Assembly: GCA_031835245.1 (NCBI GenBank) | Contig: JAVKOQ010000143.1 | Location: 100,001 to 139,596, forward strand | DNA: 39,596 nucleotides | DNA from: Balamuthia mandrillaris | Taxonomy: Eukaryota; Discosea; Longamoebia; Balamuthiidae | Direction of reading: 5' to 3' | Shown: positions 30,862 through 39,596 of the stretch, in pieces | How the letters are laid out: the number at the start of each line of letters is the position of its first letter | How positions within the stretch are numbered: position 1 is the first letter of the stretch | Made by a program: the position numbers and the translations under genes | Notes under the pieces: model-generated | Told to the model about the DNA's origin: nothing | What the model saw: the letters and a program-made list of their open reading frames with translations, nothing else | Databases searched by the model: none

Positions 30862-31555
30862 CTACATGATGTACGGCATAAACTCTGTGCTTGCATTTTC
30901 ATCCACGTGAATCCGTTCGCACAGGAATGACAGTTCAGAGTCAAACTCAGAGTCGCAAAGCTCTTGTTCCTCTGCGAACGCACTGTTGCTTTTTTTCCCC
31001 TCACTAAATAAATTATGAAAGAAATGAGAATGGTTTGGAGAGAGGAGAGGGGGAGAGAGAGGGAGAGAGGGAGAGAGGAGAGAGAGAGAGAGAGAGAAAT
31101 GCGTACTGTCGAGCCAAAGGGTTCTGGTCTGTTTCTACAAGGGAGGTAGCTTTCTTAAAGTGTTGGCTTAGTTCATAGTCGGGGGAGGAGCCCTCGAACC
31201 GTTGAAGAGGGAGGGGTCCGCTGGCCGTGTGTTGATAGAAGCTCGAGGAAGAAGAAGCAGAGGGGGAGGTAGTGTTTGATGTCCTTTGTTCATGTAGGTG
31301 GTGCTGTGGAGAAATGAGGGTGTGCTGAGGGGTGGAGGAAGCGAAAGCAGAAGGAGCAGAAGGAGCAGCGGAGAAAGGGGAAGGCTGGAAGAAAGGCTGC
31401 TGGGTTTGAGGCGGGGTTGGAGCCCATTCAGGGAAGCCTCCAACCCGCGCACACTGCTGAGCGGGTTCATTTGAGTCCTGCTCTGTAGGCAGCCATGATA
31501 GTGCAGTCGTGCTTTGTTGTTGTTGTTGGCGTCGGCTGTGGTTGCTCCTTTTCAT
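30862..31555 (-). CDS. Small Gln/Ser/Pro-rich protein, unknown
   Basis: Two exons, 31555-31107 and 31003-30862 (intron 103 bases), encode 196 residues. I do not recognise it. The N-terminal two thirds are low-complexity (Gln run near residue 10, then Pro/Ser/Thr/Ala-rich); the part spanning the splice junction is more regular: YELSQHFKKATSLVETDQNP, LARHEGKKSNSAFAEEQELC, DSEFDSELSFLCERIHVDE, ending in EFMPYIM. The exon 2 frame was chosen because the donor GTACGC and acceptor TTTAG join in phase and keep 47 acidic, non-repetitive codons open. The disordered body with a short acidic conserved-looking tail suggests an adaptor or regulator. It lies 203 bases upstream of the LRR gene on the same strand. 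Confidence 0.55.
31038..31098. repeat. (GA)n-rich microsatellite in an intron
   Basis: GAGAG/GGGAGA repeats fill most of the 103-base intron of the small unknown gene; the sense strand is CT-rich. Confidence 0.92.
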
Positions 31556-31625
31556 CTTTCTATTTCGGTGCTTTCTGTTTTTTTATTTTCATGAAGTTGC
31601 TTTTTCTTTTACACGCTGTCTTTAT

Positions 31626-31651
31626 TGTCGACACCTTTGCGATTGACGTCA
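31626..31651. promoter_or_regulatory. TGTCGACA plus CRE-type TGACGTCA
   Basis: TTGTCGACAC at 31625-31634 and the perfect CRE palindrome TGACGTCA at 31644-31651 are 18 bases apart (start to start), 71-96 bases before the start codon at 31555. TGACGTCA is the bZIP/CREB consensus in other eukaryotes. Confidence 0.45.
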
Positions 31652-31897
31652 CGCCTCGTTGGCTGCTAATAGGATACACCTAATAGGGTGGAGTGCGGGT
31701 GTTCAGAGTTTTATTGCGAGCACCTTCTCTGCGGTAAGTGGTTTGAAAAGATGCCAGCAGAGGTCAGCAGCTATCGGCTTCAGCTATCATGTCGGTGAAT
31801 GCTTGCCACATGCTCTTGTTCCGTGCGCATACCTTTGTAACAAACCCAAATCGGTCAATCGGTAAGTATTGTTCTCATTGCTGCTGCGTAAAGGACG

Positions 31898-32475
31898 TTA
31901 TCCATGGGTAGAGAAGAAAGAATGACGTACAACGCCTCCGCCTCGTTTGGATTGAGAGAACTGACGGTTAACGCCGCTAACGCAGAAGAAAGGGGTGTCA
32001 TCGTCCACCGTGACAGCCCATTTGCTGTGATCCTTGGTTTCCGGCCAAGACACTTTGTCGGTGAGAGTCACTTGTCGAACATTGATCACGTTATACTTGT
32101 ATTCAGTGCGGCAGTAACTCGGCATCTACCAATTGAAATAAACAAAAATGAGGAAAGAAGAAAGAAAACAAATATTGTTTCGGTAGCTAACCTTGTTTGC
32201 ATCGGCACCGTTCATCCAGGTTTCCACGTAAATGTCAGCATCCAACAGTGGAGCAACAAGGCCTTCATAAATATCGTCTGCCCACAGAGCGTTCTTGGTT
32301 GCAACAATAAATTTATTTCCACCACTGGAGGCCAGTGTGGCATTGAACGTCATCGGTTGCTGTAGTTGACAAGATATTTAATATGCATATGTATTTTACA
32401 ATGGTGCAGATCACAGTGAGCGGGAAAGGAGGGAGAACAAGAGAGGAGAGAGAAGGAAGAGAAAGAAAAAACGAG

Positions 32476-32512
<37 letters not shown>

Positions 32513-33432
32513 TTACCCGAGTGATAAACTTGTGGTCTAGCAGGAGGTTAACATTTGGTAGCTTCTTGCTTAAGGTAGATGGTACATTGGAGCTGTAGAC
32601 GTAAGGCTTGGAAACAAGCAAAGCCTGCGCTACGGTTTCAACACCTGCAAAAGCTATACAACAAGAGCAGCAAAGAATAATGAGCGAGTGGGACAAGTGA
32701 AATCAAGGTTTGCTATGTTCACATCGAACGTACGGAGAGTTATGCAAAGGAAGGACTGGCCATAGATCTTCTCGTTTTCCGGAAACTCATATTTGGTGGC
32801 GTTTTCCTTTGCTTCTGGCCATCGCGGAACGCTGTGGATCAACCAAAAGGCAGACGTGCCATCGAACACCAGGTCTCCTTTCGTGTGTCCATAACTGTTA
32901 TGGCTGCTGCCGTCGTCCCCTTGGTCTTTTTAAAAAAAAAAAAATAAGAAAAAATAAACCAACACAATGTAAGCGGCGCAGAGGAGGACAGGAAAGAAGT
33001 AGGAAAGAGGTAAGTTAAAAAAATGGAGGAGAGATGTAATACCATTCCACATAAGCCAACCCTGTTTGCTCTTGGTGGCATCGTAAATCTGTTGCACGGT
33101 GGAAGCTAACGCGCCTTTTGTGTTGTTGTCTAATCTCTTCTCGGTCCACTTGAGCGAGGGAGAGTTTTTGTCAGCGTAGGAGTAGCCGTAGCCTTGGCAA
33201 AATAAACAACCATAAGCAAAGAGAAAAGAGAGCTTCATGCAAAGCAAAAGAAACGAAACTTGGACAAACCAGAAGCATAGGAGGGCTCCTTCGAACCGGA
33301 GTCGATCGGAGCCTTCATGATGACCCACCAGTCGACCGGCTTGCCCTTTTCGTCCAGACATTGAGGAGAGGCCCGTACCGCCACGCATACAGCGGCCACC
33401 ACGAACAGCACCACCGCCACAGTTCCTTTCAT
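31898..33432 (-). CDS. Deoxyribonuclease II
   Basis: Six exons: 33432-33270, 33192-33043, 32925-32734, 32653-32517, 32359-32192, 32125-31898; 345 residues, close to the 350-360 of animal DNase II. A signal peptide (MKGTVAVVLFVVAAVCVAVRA) precedes CLDEKGKPVDWWVIMKAP. The two catalytic motifs are present: GHTKGDL with His118 and KDHSKW with His303 and Lys305. FWLIHSVPRWP, YGQSFLCITL and the C-terminal SQSKRGGGVVRH are also typical. The enzyme cuts DNA at acid pH without metal in phagosomes and lysosomes, fitting a bacteria-eating amoeba. Several N-x-S/T sites are visible. Intron 4 holds a CT microsatellite. A pair of ATTGGCCAAT palindromes lies 230-270 bases upstream. Confidence 0.93.
32478..32511. 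repeat. (GA)n microsatellite in DNase II intron 4
   Basis: Pure GA on the plus strand, CT in gene sense, ending five bases from the donor of intron 32516-32360. Confidence 0.94.
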
Positions 33433-33663
33433 TCTTCAAGCCTTTGTTCTACACGGAGGGGAAAAAAAAACAACAAAAGAAAGGGAACCGGAGCAGCTCA
33501 GCGATGGTGCACGTTGCTCTTTCTTGGTGTATTAACTACCAGCTGCTACGTTTTTAAGGAAAAAAAAATGAAGAAAGCAGAGTGACGAAAGAGAGAGCTC
33601 TCTTTTTTGTTGGCCGGTGCTGCTGCTGGCGGAGGTGGTGCTGCGGTGATGATGATGTCCTGT

Positions 33664-33704
33664 ATTGGCCAATTTCTTTTCCAAGGGGCACTTTATTGGC
33701 CAAT
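33664..33704. promoter_or_regulatory. Paired ATTGGCCAAT palindromes
   Basis: Two identical perfect palindromes, 33664-33673 and 33695-33704, 31 bases apart (three helical turns). Each fuses two CCAAT boxes head to head. They lie between the end of the CYRI-like gene and the start of DNase II, so DNase II is the likely target. Confidence 0.45.
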
Positions 33705-33752
33705 TGGATAAACCTCATACGTTGTAAACCTAATAGTAAAATGGCTCCCTCT

Positions 33753-34874
33753 TCAGTGGTGGCGCAAGAGGAGGTCTTTAACGGCAGCAGAACTTCTTTC
33801 GAATTGAGGAACGGAGATGCCGTGCAGGATCACGTCCAACAACTGATGTTTATGCAAGTCGAATAACGTGCGCAAACATTGTTCAATCTGGCAAGAAGAA
33901 TTTGTAACGGACGATCAGCAACAAAAATAATGACAGATATGAGAGAAGAACCAACATGAATTGGAGATTTCTCTTCAAATGTGTCATCAGAGACTGAACT
34001 GTGAAACAATATAGCAGCGGTCATTGCACGGCAGTATTTGTCAACTGGATCAAGTTTCATGCTTTTGAAGCAACTTTTTGGTTAGCAATAGAGGCAAATG
34101 ATAGCAAAATAAGCAAAAGGTGTACTCTTTTTGGTTTAGGATAGCAGAACAGAGGTTAGCTATGCCTGCCATCAACGTGGCGCGAGTTCTCTTTTGCTCT
34201 GGCCCCATGTAGGGAGGCCGTGTTTTTACAAGGTAAAATAGCGGCATTGGGCGTGTCATCATAAACCTGAGATCATTAACGCTCTGTACATCGATATTGG
34301 ATTGGGTCCACAGGATGCCAGCAACATTAGCCAATACAGCTGCCGCCAATCCGTTGGCTATGTTCATAGGAGCCTGAAAAAGAGAATAAGAACAGAAAAA
34401 AAAACACATCAATAAGGAAAATAAACAAAGAAAATAACAACAACAAACATCTGATGTATCAAATTGAATGAGGAACGACAGCAACTCTATTATGAGCTTG
34501 GTGATATTATCCTGATTAAGCTGAGTTGTGTCAGGTTGCACCAAATGTTGGGTCGCTGCTAAAATAATGTTCTTGTCTGTGTCTAATGATTTTGTTAGTT
34601 TGGCTATAATACCATACAAAAAAAAGAAAAACTAACCTAGCACCCGAATGGTTTCCAAGAACTTCAACAAAAACGTAATGTAGGCCATTGTCTGGTGTTC
34701 AAGATCTTTTGGAAGTTCAGATGGTTGACATATGTTCTCTTCTTTGTAATCCTGCTGGAATACCTTTCCCTACATTTATTTGTTGCACATTTAGTGAACC
34801 AAAAGGAGAAGAAGAAGAAGAAGAAGAAGAAGAAGAAGAAGAAGAAGAAGAAGAAGAAGAAGAAGAAGAAGAAG

Positions 34875-34912
<38 letters not shown>

Positions 34913-35581
34913 GGACATGAAGAAGAACAAGAACACGAAGAAGAAAAGAAGGACAACAGGCAGAAGCACAGGAACTTAAAGATGCAGACAAAGAATCAAG
35001 AGTACCAGAGCAAGATATTCGTGGTAGTAAGTGGAGGAAGTATTACTAAGCTCACGGATAAAGTGTTCAGGATCTTTGATAAACTCCAAGGCACTTAGTT
35101 GCTTTCCTTCTACTACTCCAGTCAAGTCCAGCTTCAAGTCAACAAATTCTTGAAGATTGAAGAGCAAGTTTTCCTTTCCTGGTTTTACATCAGTTGGCAC
35201 AGTTTCAATACAAAGGGAGGGAAACAGGAGAAGAGCGAATAGAAGAAAGAAAAGTAAGTACTATTGTACGAGTCAAGTGTTTCTGTCTTGTTCCTTTGGT
35301 GACTTCGGTGCCAATGATCAAGGTAAGTTTTCACCACTTGCTGCAACAATTCCATAACACCTTCTCCTGTTGTCACGTTGCATAAGACCGGAGTATTTAT
35401 TACGTCTGATGAAGGAATCCGTCCCTCAGAATTATCATTGCAAATAACTACGTTGACAACGCTAGCTGTTGGCACATGATGACTAACTTTATAATAGGGA
35501 TTAGTTCAGAAGCATAGAGAAGCAAGAGAAGCAAAACACTGACTTTCAGGGAGCCAGCGAAGCTTGACGCTGTTCTGGCTC
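33753..35581 (-). CDS. CYRI/FAM49-like Rac1 interactor, 5' end missing at telomeric repeat
   Basis: Eight exons: 35581-35544 (truncated), 35486-35262, 35178-35006, 34769-34637, 34603-34449, 34373-34126, 34073-33956, 33887-33753; 407 residues visible. The last 250 residues resemble the DUF1394 (CYRI, CYFIP-related) domain: LLSFLIQFDTSDAPMNIANG, RPMPLFY, ATLMAGIANLCSAIL, KYCRAMTAAILFHSSVSDD, IHIEQCLRTLFD. CYRI binds active Rac1 and restrains the Scar/WAVE complex. The upstream 130 residues (VVNVVICNDNSEGRIPSSDV and onward) are unassigned. No start codon is found; the frame is open to 35581, where TTAGGG repeats begin, so the gene has lost its 5' part or is misassembled. Intron 34636-34604 is only 33 bases. 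The acceptor of exon 7 could instead be 34062, shortening it by four codons. Confidence 0.6.
34804..34911. repeat. Compound (GAA)n(CAA)n microsatellite in an intron
   Basis: About 24 GAA units pass directly into 12 CAA units inside intron 35005-34770 of the CYRI-like gene. In gene sense it is TTG then TTC, again pyrimidine-rich. Confidence 0.96.
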
Positions 35582-35603
35582 TAGTTAGGGTTAGGGTTAG
35601 GGG
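35582..35603 (+). repeat. Interstitial TTAGGG telomeric repeat
   Basis: Three perfect TTAGGG units (35585-35602) preceded by TAG and followed by GCGGG. The G-rich strand runs 5' to 3' toward the right, the orientation expected if the left segment had ended here as a chromosome. It coincides with loss of the CYRI-like frame and with the switch to AT-rich DNA. Confidence 0.85.
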
Positions 35604-36084
35604 CGGGTACTCTTAAACCTAAGCATGCCTCTTTGTGTAACTTAAAGAAATATTGAAAAAAACTAAGTCAATAAAAAATCTACTTATTCTTTTCTACTGT
35701 TTTAAATGTTAATTTCTATCAAGTTTGTTAAAATATTTTTATAAATATTAAGAAAAAAATGTTGAAGATAAAGAAATAACAACAACATCAAAAAAAACTT
35801 AACATCATAAAAACATTTCAACATAAAACATAGAAAATAAAAAACAAAGAAAATTAAATATTAAAATGTTGACATATAGCTTCTTCATCTGTTTACTAGT
35901 TAATGTTTTCTCCATTTATCTCGCGAATCCACATAACCCGGATGCACGAGGCAAGCTAATAATCCAACCCAACTTAGCTTTTATACATATTTTTAAACGT
36001 AATCAACTTTGTTTTCCTCAGATTACCCAGAAAACAGTTTTCACTACTGACTGATGTTTACGCGAAATTCTGAGTAGTTTGAAG
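35604..36084. other. AT-rich non-coding flank
   Basis: Strongly AT-rich, with many A-runs and ATAAAA/AACATCA motifs. One 62-codon open frame (35866-36054) has no recognisable feature and biased composition, so I do not call it. Confidence 0.5.
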
Positions 36085-36463
36085 TTAGAAGACCATTTTT
36101 TCGCTTTCTTCAGACACTTCGTCGTATGTTAACATTCGCTTTTGCCAAGATAATGCGCCTAGGAATGCTTGTAAAAGCTCATCCAAAAGTTGAAGGTTAC
36201 CTGCCAATAAGCTTGCAATATGTCTTCTTCCAACAATCGTTTTGATGTGATTAAGAGGTGGTGATACATCATTTCTTTGCTTAAAAGCTTCTATTTCTTG
36301 TCTTATCTCTTCTTCAACTTCATCTTCATGATTGTCCACCCATGCATGTAAACACTTTTGCCACAAAGACTTACATAATTTAGCATGATCTGACTTGGAT
36401 AAATCAGTTCTGCTTTGGAATCTAATTAACAAAAAAAAAAACTAAAGTTAATAAGTGTGTACA

Positions 36464-36499
<36 letters not shown>

Positions 36500-38481
36500 T
36501 ATAAAAGTAAAAAATGTTTTGACCTTTCCATAACTTTGTCATAAAAAGCTTCATAATTAGTTTGTAAAGACCATTTTGAAATCAAAGGTTCTTTCAAATT
36601 ATGAAATACTTCTTTGGTAACTAAAGTTGGATCCATTAAACTAGTTGAAGATTCACCTAAATAAAAAGAAATAGAGAGTGAAATTATTTTTTTTTCAATC
36701 TATCTGAAAAAAAACCAAAAATAACCAATACCTGAGGAAGAAACTAATCTGTTAGCAACCATGGATTTAATAGCAGTGCTTTTCACATAGCGTTGTTGAG
36801 AACGTCCATAAGGCTGCCAACCAGCAATAAAAGCAGTTGATTCCAATACTGCATTTCTTTGTTGGCTATCATTTAATCCTTGCTTGATTAAAGCAGTGCA
36901 TAAAAAACCAGCTCTCAACGAATGAAAAGTAAAAAGGCCTGAAGGATAGTTAGCCAAGGTAGCACATTTTCTCAGTCTGGCATTCAAAGCATCAGGACTC
37001 AGTCCCCACAAAGAAGAGGCTTGTTGTTGAGAAGAAAGATTCCAAGTAGAAAACTCTTCTAAGGATAAAGAATGAGTTTCTTGAAGATGAAGATTAAGCC
37101 AGTAGATGAAGTCTCCAGTAGGGTTGATGTGAGGAGGAGGACGAATGTAGCCTTCCAAAGTAATCATGTGATTCCAATCTCCTGGTTTTCCTTTGGTAAC
37201 TTGATGAAGAAGGGAAAAGAAGCAGAGGCTATGAGGATCAGAAGGATTTTGGATGATGAAGTTATGAAAATGTCCAAGAAGAATGTTGGAAGCTGTGATG
37301 GCTCTAGCTCCAGTGCTTACGCTATGCAACCAACAACTGGCATCTCTTGCTTTTTTTCGTTTACCATCCGGAATCATCGTTATGATTTGAATCACATCAT
37401 CTTTCAAACAAGCATCTCTCATTCTTCCTGATCTTGTACAAGATGGAGCTCGTTGTTTGCACTTCTTTGCCGCCAAATTTACAGTGTCTCGTATCTTTTG
37501 TGGAACTTGCTCTCCTCCCGTTTCTTCCGTATGAATACGATACAAACTTGCCACAATAACATCTTTTGCTGAAGTCAAAGCATATCCAACAGTCATCACC
37601 AACCATTCCATAAATGCTCCAAGATGATGTTTGTTTGCATTCAATGGAAAAGGTTTGAGTTTTAGATTATCACAAAATGCTGTCCAAATTAATCTGGCCC
37701 AAGCATGTTTTTGCAAAGTTGAATCACTCCATCTTGAAGAAGTTGCAATCAAGTGTTCCCATCTTTCTAAAGTTAAAGAAGGAAGCATACGAATAGCTCG
37801 AGACACTCTTGCTGATGGAGTAGTAGTTGGTAGTACTTGTGATGATTGTTGTTGTGGTTGTACTTTCTCTTTTCTTTTTGTTTTATCTGATTCATTTTCT
37901 TCTTCACTTTCTAAAGAAGAAGAACAATTTACCAAATCAATAAAAAGAGTAGAAGTAGTTGTTGACGTTGTTGAAGTTGTTTTTAACTTGTTTAAAAAAG
38001 AAGAAGAAGAAGATGAAGAAGAAGAAGAAAAATAAAAATCATCATCTTTTGTTTCTCTTTCTTTCTCTTTTTCTTCTTCATCTGATGTAGCAAAAAAACT
38101 ATCATTATCATTATCATTATCAAAATCATCATTTTCATCAAAAAAAATAGGAATGATTGAAGACGAAGTAGAAGAAGTAGAAGATGAAGAAGAAGATGAA
38201 GAAGAAGATATTGATGATGATAAAGTAGAAGTTGAAGTTGTAGAAGAAGTAAATGAAGATGAAATTTTCATTTTTTGTTTTTGTTGAGTATGAAAGGACC
38301 TTTGAAGCAAAATAAAAATAAATAAGAAATAATAATTTAAAAAAGATACTATGAAAATAAAAAAAACAAACCTTTTACATTTTTTACTACAAAAAAGTTG
38401 ATTTGATTGAGGACAAGGAATCAAATCTAAACAAAGTATACAATGTACTTTTTTTGCAGTTGGAGATAATATTGTTGACAT
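36085..38481 (-). CDS. Tyrosine recombinase with N-terminal zinc motif
   Basis: Four exons: 38481-38372, 38299-36732, 36656-36524, 36421-36085; 715 residues. Residues about 13-36 hold CILCLDLIPCPQ..LFCSKKC, a CxxC...CxxxC zinc knuckle. A long Ser/Thr- and Asp/Glu-rich linker follows, then a SAM-like core-binding domain (LTLERWEHLIATSSRWSDST) and the catalytic domain: Arg369 (STGARAITASN), a Lys in QVTKGKPGDW, His496-x-x-Arg499 (FHSLRAGF), Trp in IAGWQPYG and Tyr541 (QQRYVKST). The full R-K-HxxR-W-Y set implies an active strand-exchange enzyme. Exons 3-4 add a 155-residue helical tail of unknown role. Intron 38371-38300 is 72 bases without a stop, so reading through it gives a false hydrophobic segment. 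An upstream in-frame ATG at 38506-38508 is possible. Confidence 0.82.
36463..36499. repeat. (TAA)n microsatellite in recombinase intron 3
   Basis: About 12 TAA units (TTA in gene sense) inside intron 36523-36422. Confidence 0.94.
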
Positions 38482-39596
38482 AGAATATTGAAAAATAAAA
38501 TAATTCACTTAAAAAGACTTTTAAAAATCAAAAAACAATCAAAAAGGAAGTGGGAAAATAAAGTGGAAAAAGTGTGAACTGTTTGTGAAAAAATAAAAAA
38601 ATAAACTTTAATTGTAAAAAAAATGTTTGAGGAGTTAAATTTTAGATTTTTGTAGACATGTCGACAAGAAATTAATGGAAAACCATAATAGAAAGGCGCT
38701 ATCGAAGGATATCTATTTGAAGGAAAATATTTATATTTTTCAAGTTCCGTGAAAGAAGTGCACATTAACCTTAAGTCTGTGATTTACGCTGGCGTTACAT
38801 ACGTAACCAATAATCTAAAGCACTGAGATCAAAGGTGCGGAACATACTATACTTACGATTGGGGGGTACTGCCTTCACATATCTTTCCGCGTTAATAAAA
38901 TGGTCGACGGGTCAACGGCACTTATTCCTGTATCACTGGGTAAGGAAATAACTGTTGAAATATTGCAATTTAGATCAGTTCCTTCGGAAAGGCCCAGCTG
39001 ATAAGTAAGAATAGTCACATGGGCGACAACTCGACTTCGAGCTATGTTTTATTTTAAATATATTAGTTGACTTCACCAATTAACATAAAAAGGGACAAAG
39101 GATCAAAAAAAAATATTTTCAAAAAAAATAAAAGAAAGAAAACAAGAAGAAGATTTTATTGTTGTGTTTTAGTTGAGTATTATTTTTGTGATTGTTTAAA
39201 CAAGAAGAAAAAGAAAAAAAGAAAATATTATTTTTGTTAAAAAGTAAAAAAACAGAATTATCAAGTCTGTAGTTGATTTTCTAAGTTATTAAAAAAAAAA
39301 GTGAATAAAAAAAGAAAAAAAAGAAAAAATATGAAAGAGAAAAAAAAAAAGAAAAAAAAAAAGACACTTTGTATTACACCAAAATGGACTCAGTACCTAC
39401 TTCAATTTGACATTGAAAAAATTTAACTACTTCTAGCTAGTGATATCACTGTTTGCAAACCAAAAAGGAAGAAAAAGAGAAAAGAAAAAAAAGATTAAAA
39501 AGAACTAATCAAGTCTAAATCTTTTGTTTTTTGTTTTATTATTTTTGTTTTTTGTTTTTGTTTTGTTTTTGAAGTATAGTAGAACCAATGTAATAA
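38482..39596. other. AT-rich flank with a less AT-rich core
   Basis: Upstream region of the recombinase. ATGTCGACAA lies at 38658-38667, about 178 bases before the start codon. From about 38765 to 39050 the base composition is nearer to balanced and includes GTTACATACGTAAC (stem GTTAC/GTAAC); the rest is A/T homopolymer-rich down to the window edge. I see no gene. Confidence 0.45.

Larger units (their letters stand above)
35604..39596. mobile_element. AT-rich tyrosine-recombinase element (Crypton-like?), looks whole
   Basis: From the telomeric repeat to the end of the window the DNA is far more AT-rich than the rest and carries a single gene, the recombinase at 36085-38481. No reverse transcriptase, capsid or envelope frame is visible. 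Cryptons are DNA transposons whose only gene is an intron-containing tyrosine recombinase, which fits best. Ends are undefined: no terminal or split direct repeats could be recognised, and the right end is outside the window. The recombinase frame shows no breaks, so the copy seems recent. Confidence 0.4.

Noticed and set aside
33741-33866. Short plus-strand open frame starting at ATG 33741
   Set aside because: It is antisense to the last exon of the CYRI-like gene, whose sense frame is helical and ends in a proper stop.
38300-38371. Hydrophobic segment near the N-terminus of the recombinase, looking like a membrane helix
   Set aside because: It is a 72-base AT-rich intron with GT-AG ends and a length divisible by three; removing it joins the zinc motif to the linker in frame.

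Overview
The window is nuclear DNA of a unicellular eukaryote. Genes lie a few hundred bases apart on both strands and most carry several short GT-AG introns (33-260 bases, two much longer). CT/GA microsatellites are everywhere and a TTAGGG telomere-type repeat is present. A Dictyostelium-type p34 actin-bundling protein, a CYRI-like Rac regulator, alternative NADH dehydrogenase, lysosomal DNase II and a Neverland-type Rieske sterol oxygenase together point to a free-living, probably amoebozoan, protist. No species can be named from sequence alone. All splice models were made by hand: each joins GT-AG sites in consistent phase and restores the family motifs, but none has transcript support.

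Left part (1-7661): the 3' end of an AAAP amino-acid transporter; a 10-exon mitochondrial NDH-2; a convergent MORN-repeat protein whose intron is a huge CAA repeat; an intronless divergent actin-like gene; and an unknown acidic protein with two separated CxxC pairs.

Middle-left (7661-10718): two tandem paralogues of a ZAR1/ZCCHC24-type 3CxxC zinc-finger protein. They sit among degenerate arrays with a strict 9-base period (12 and 11 units without an indel) and GGACA/TGTCC palindromes. The second copy has a 19-base deletion relative to the first. An RNF170-like membrane E3 ligase with a 17-base microexon follows.

Middle (10912-25940): MYND protein, Rieske sterol oxygenase, Rnl2-like RNA ligase, secreted multicopper oxidase, p34 actin bundler, nucleoside deaminase and a 13-exon OSCA/TMEM63 channel. 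All but the channel are on the minus strand.

Right (25941-35581): a 1.4 kb gene-free stretch with a GC-rich island rich in hairpins (candidate RNA), a His-rich basic-tailed protein, an LRR protein, a small unknown protein, DNase II and a CYRI-like gene. The CYRI-like reading frame runs into a TTAGGG tract at 35582 and has no 5' end in the window.

Far right (35604-39596): composition changes abruptly to very AT-rich DNA. It carries a 4-exon tyrosine-recombinase gene with all catalytic residues, probably a Crypton-like or related element attached at a healed chromosome end.

Themes: cytoskeleton (actin-like protein, p34, CYRI-like), oxidoreductases (NDH-2, Rieske, multicopper oxidase), nucleic-acid enzymes (RNA ligase, deaminase, DNase II). 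The promoter-side palindrome TGTCGACA precedes several of these unrelated genes.
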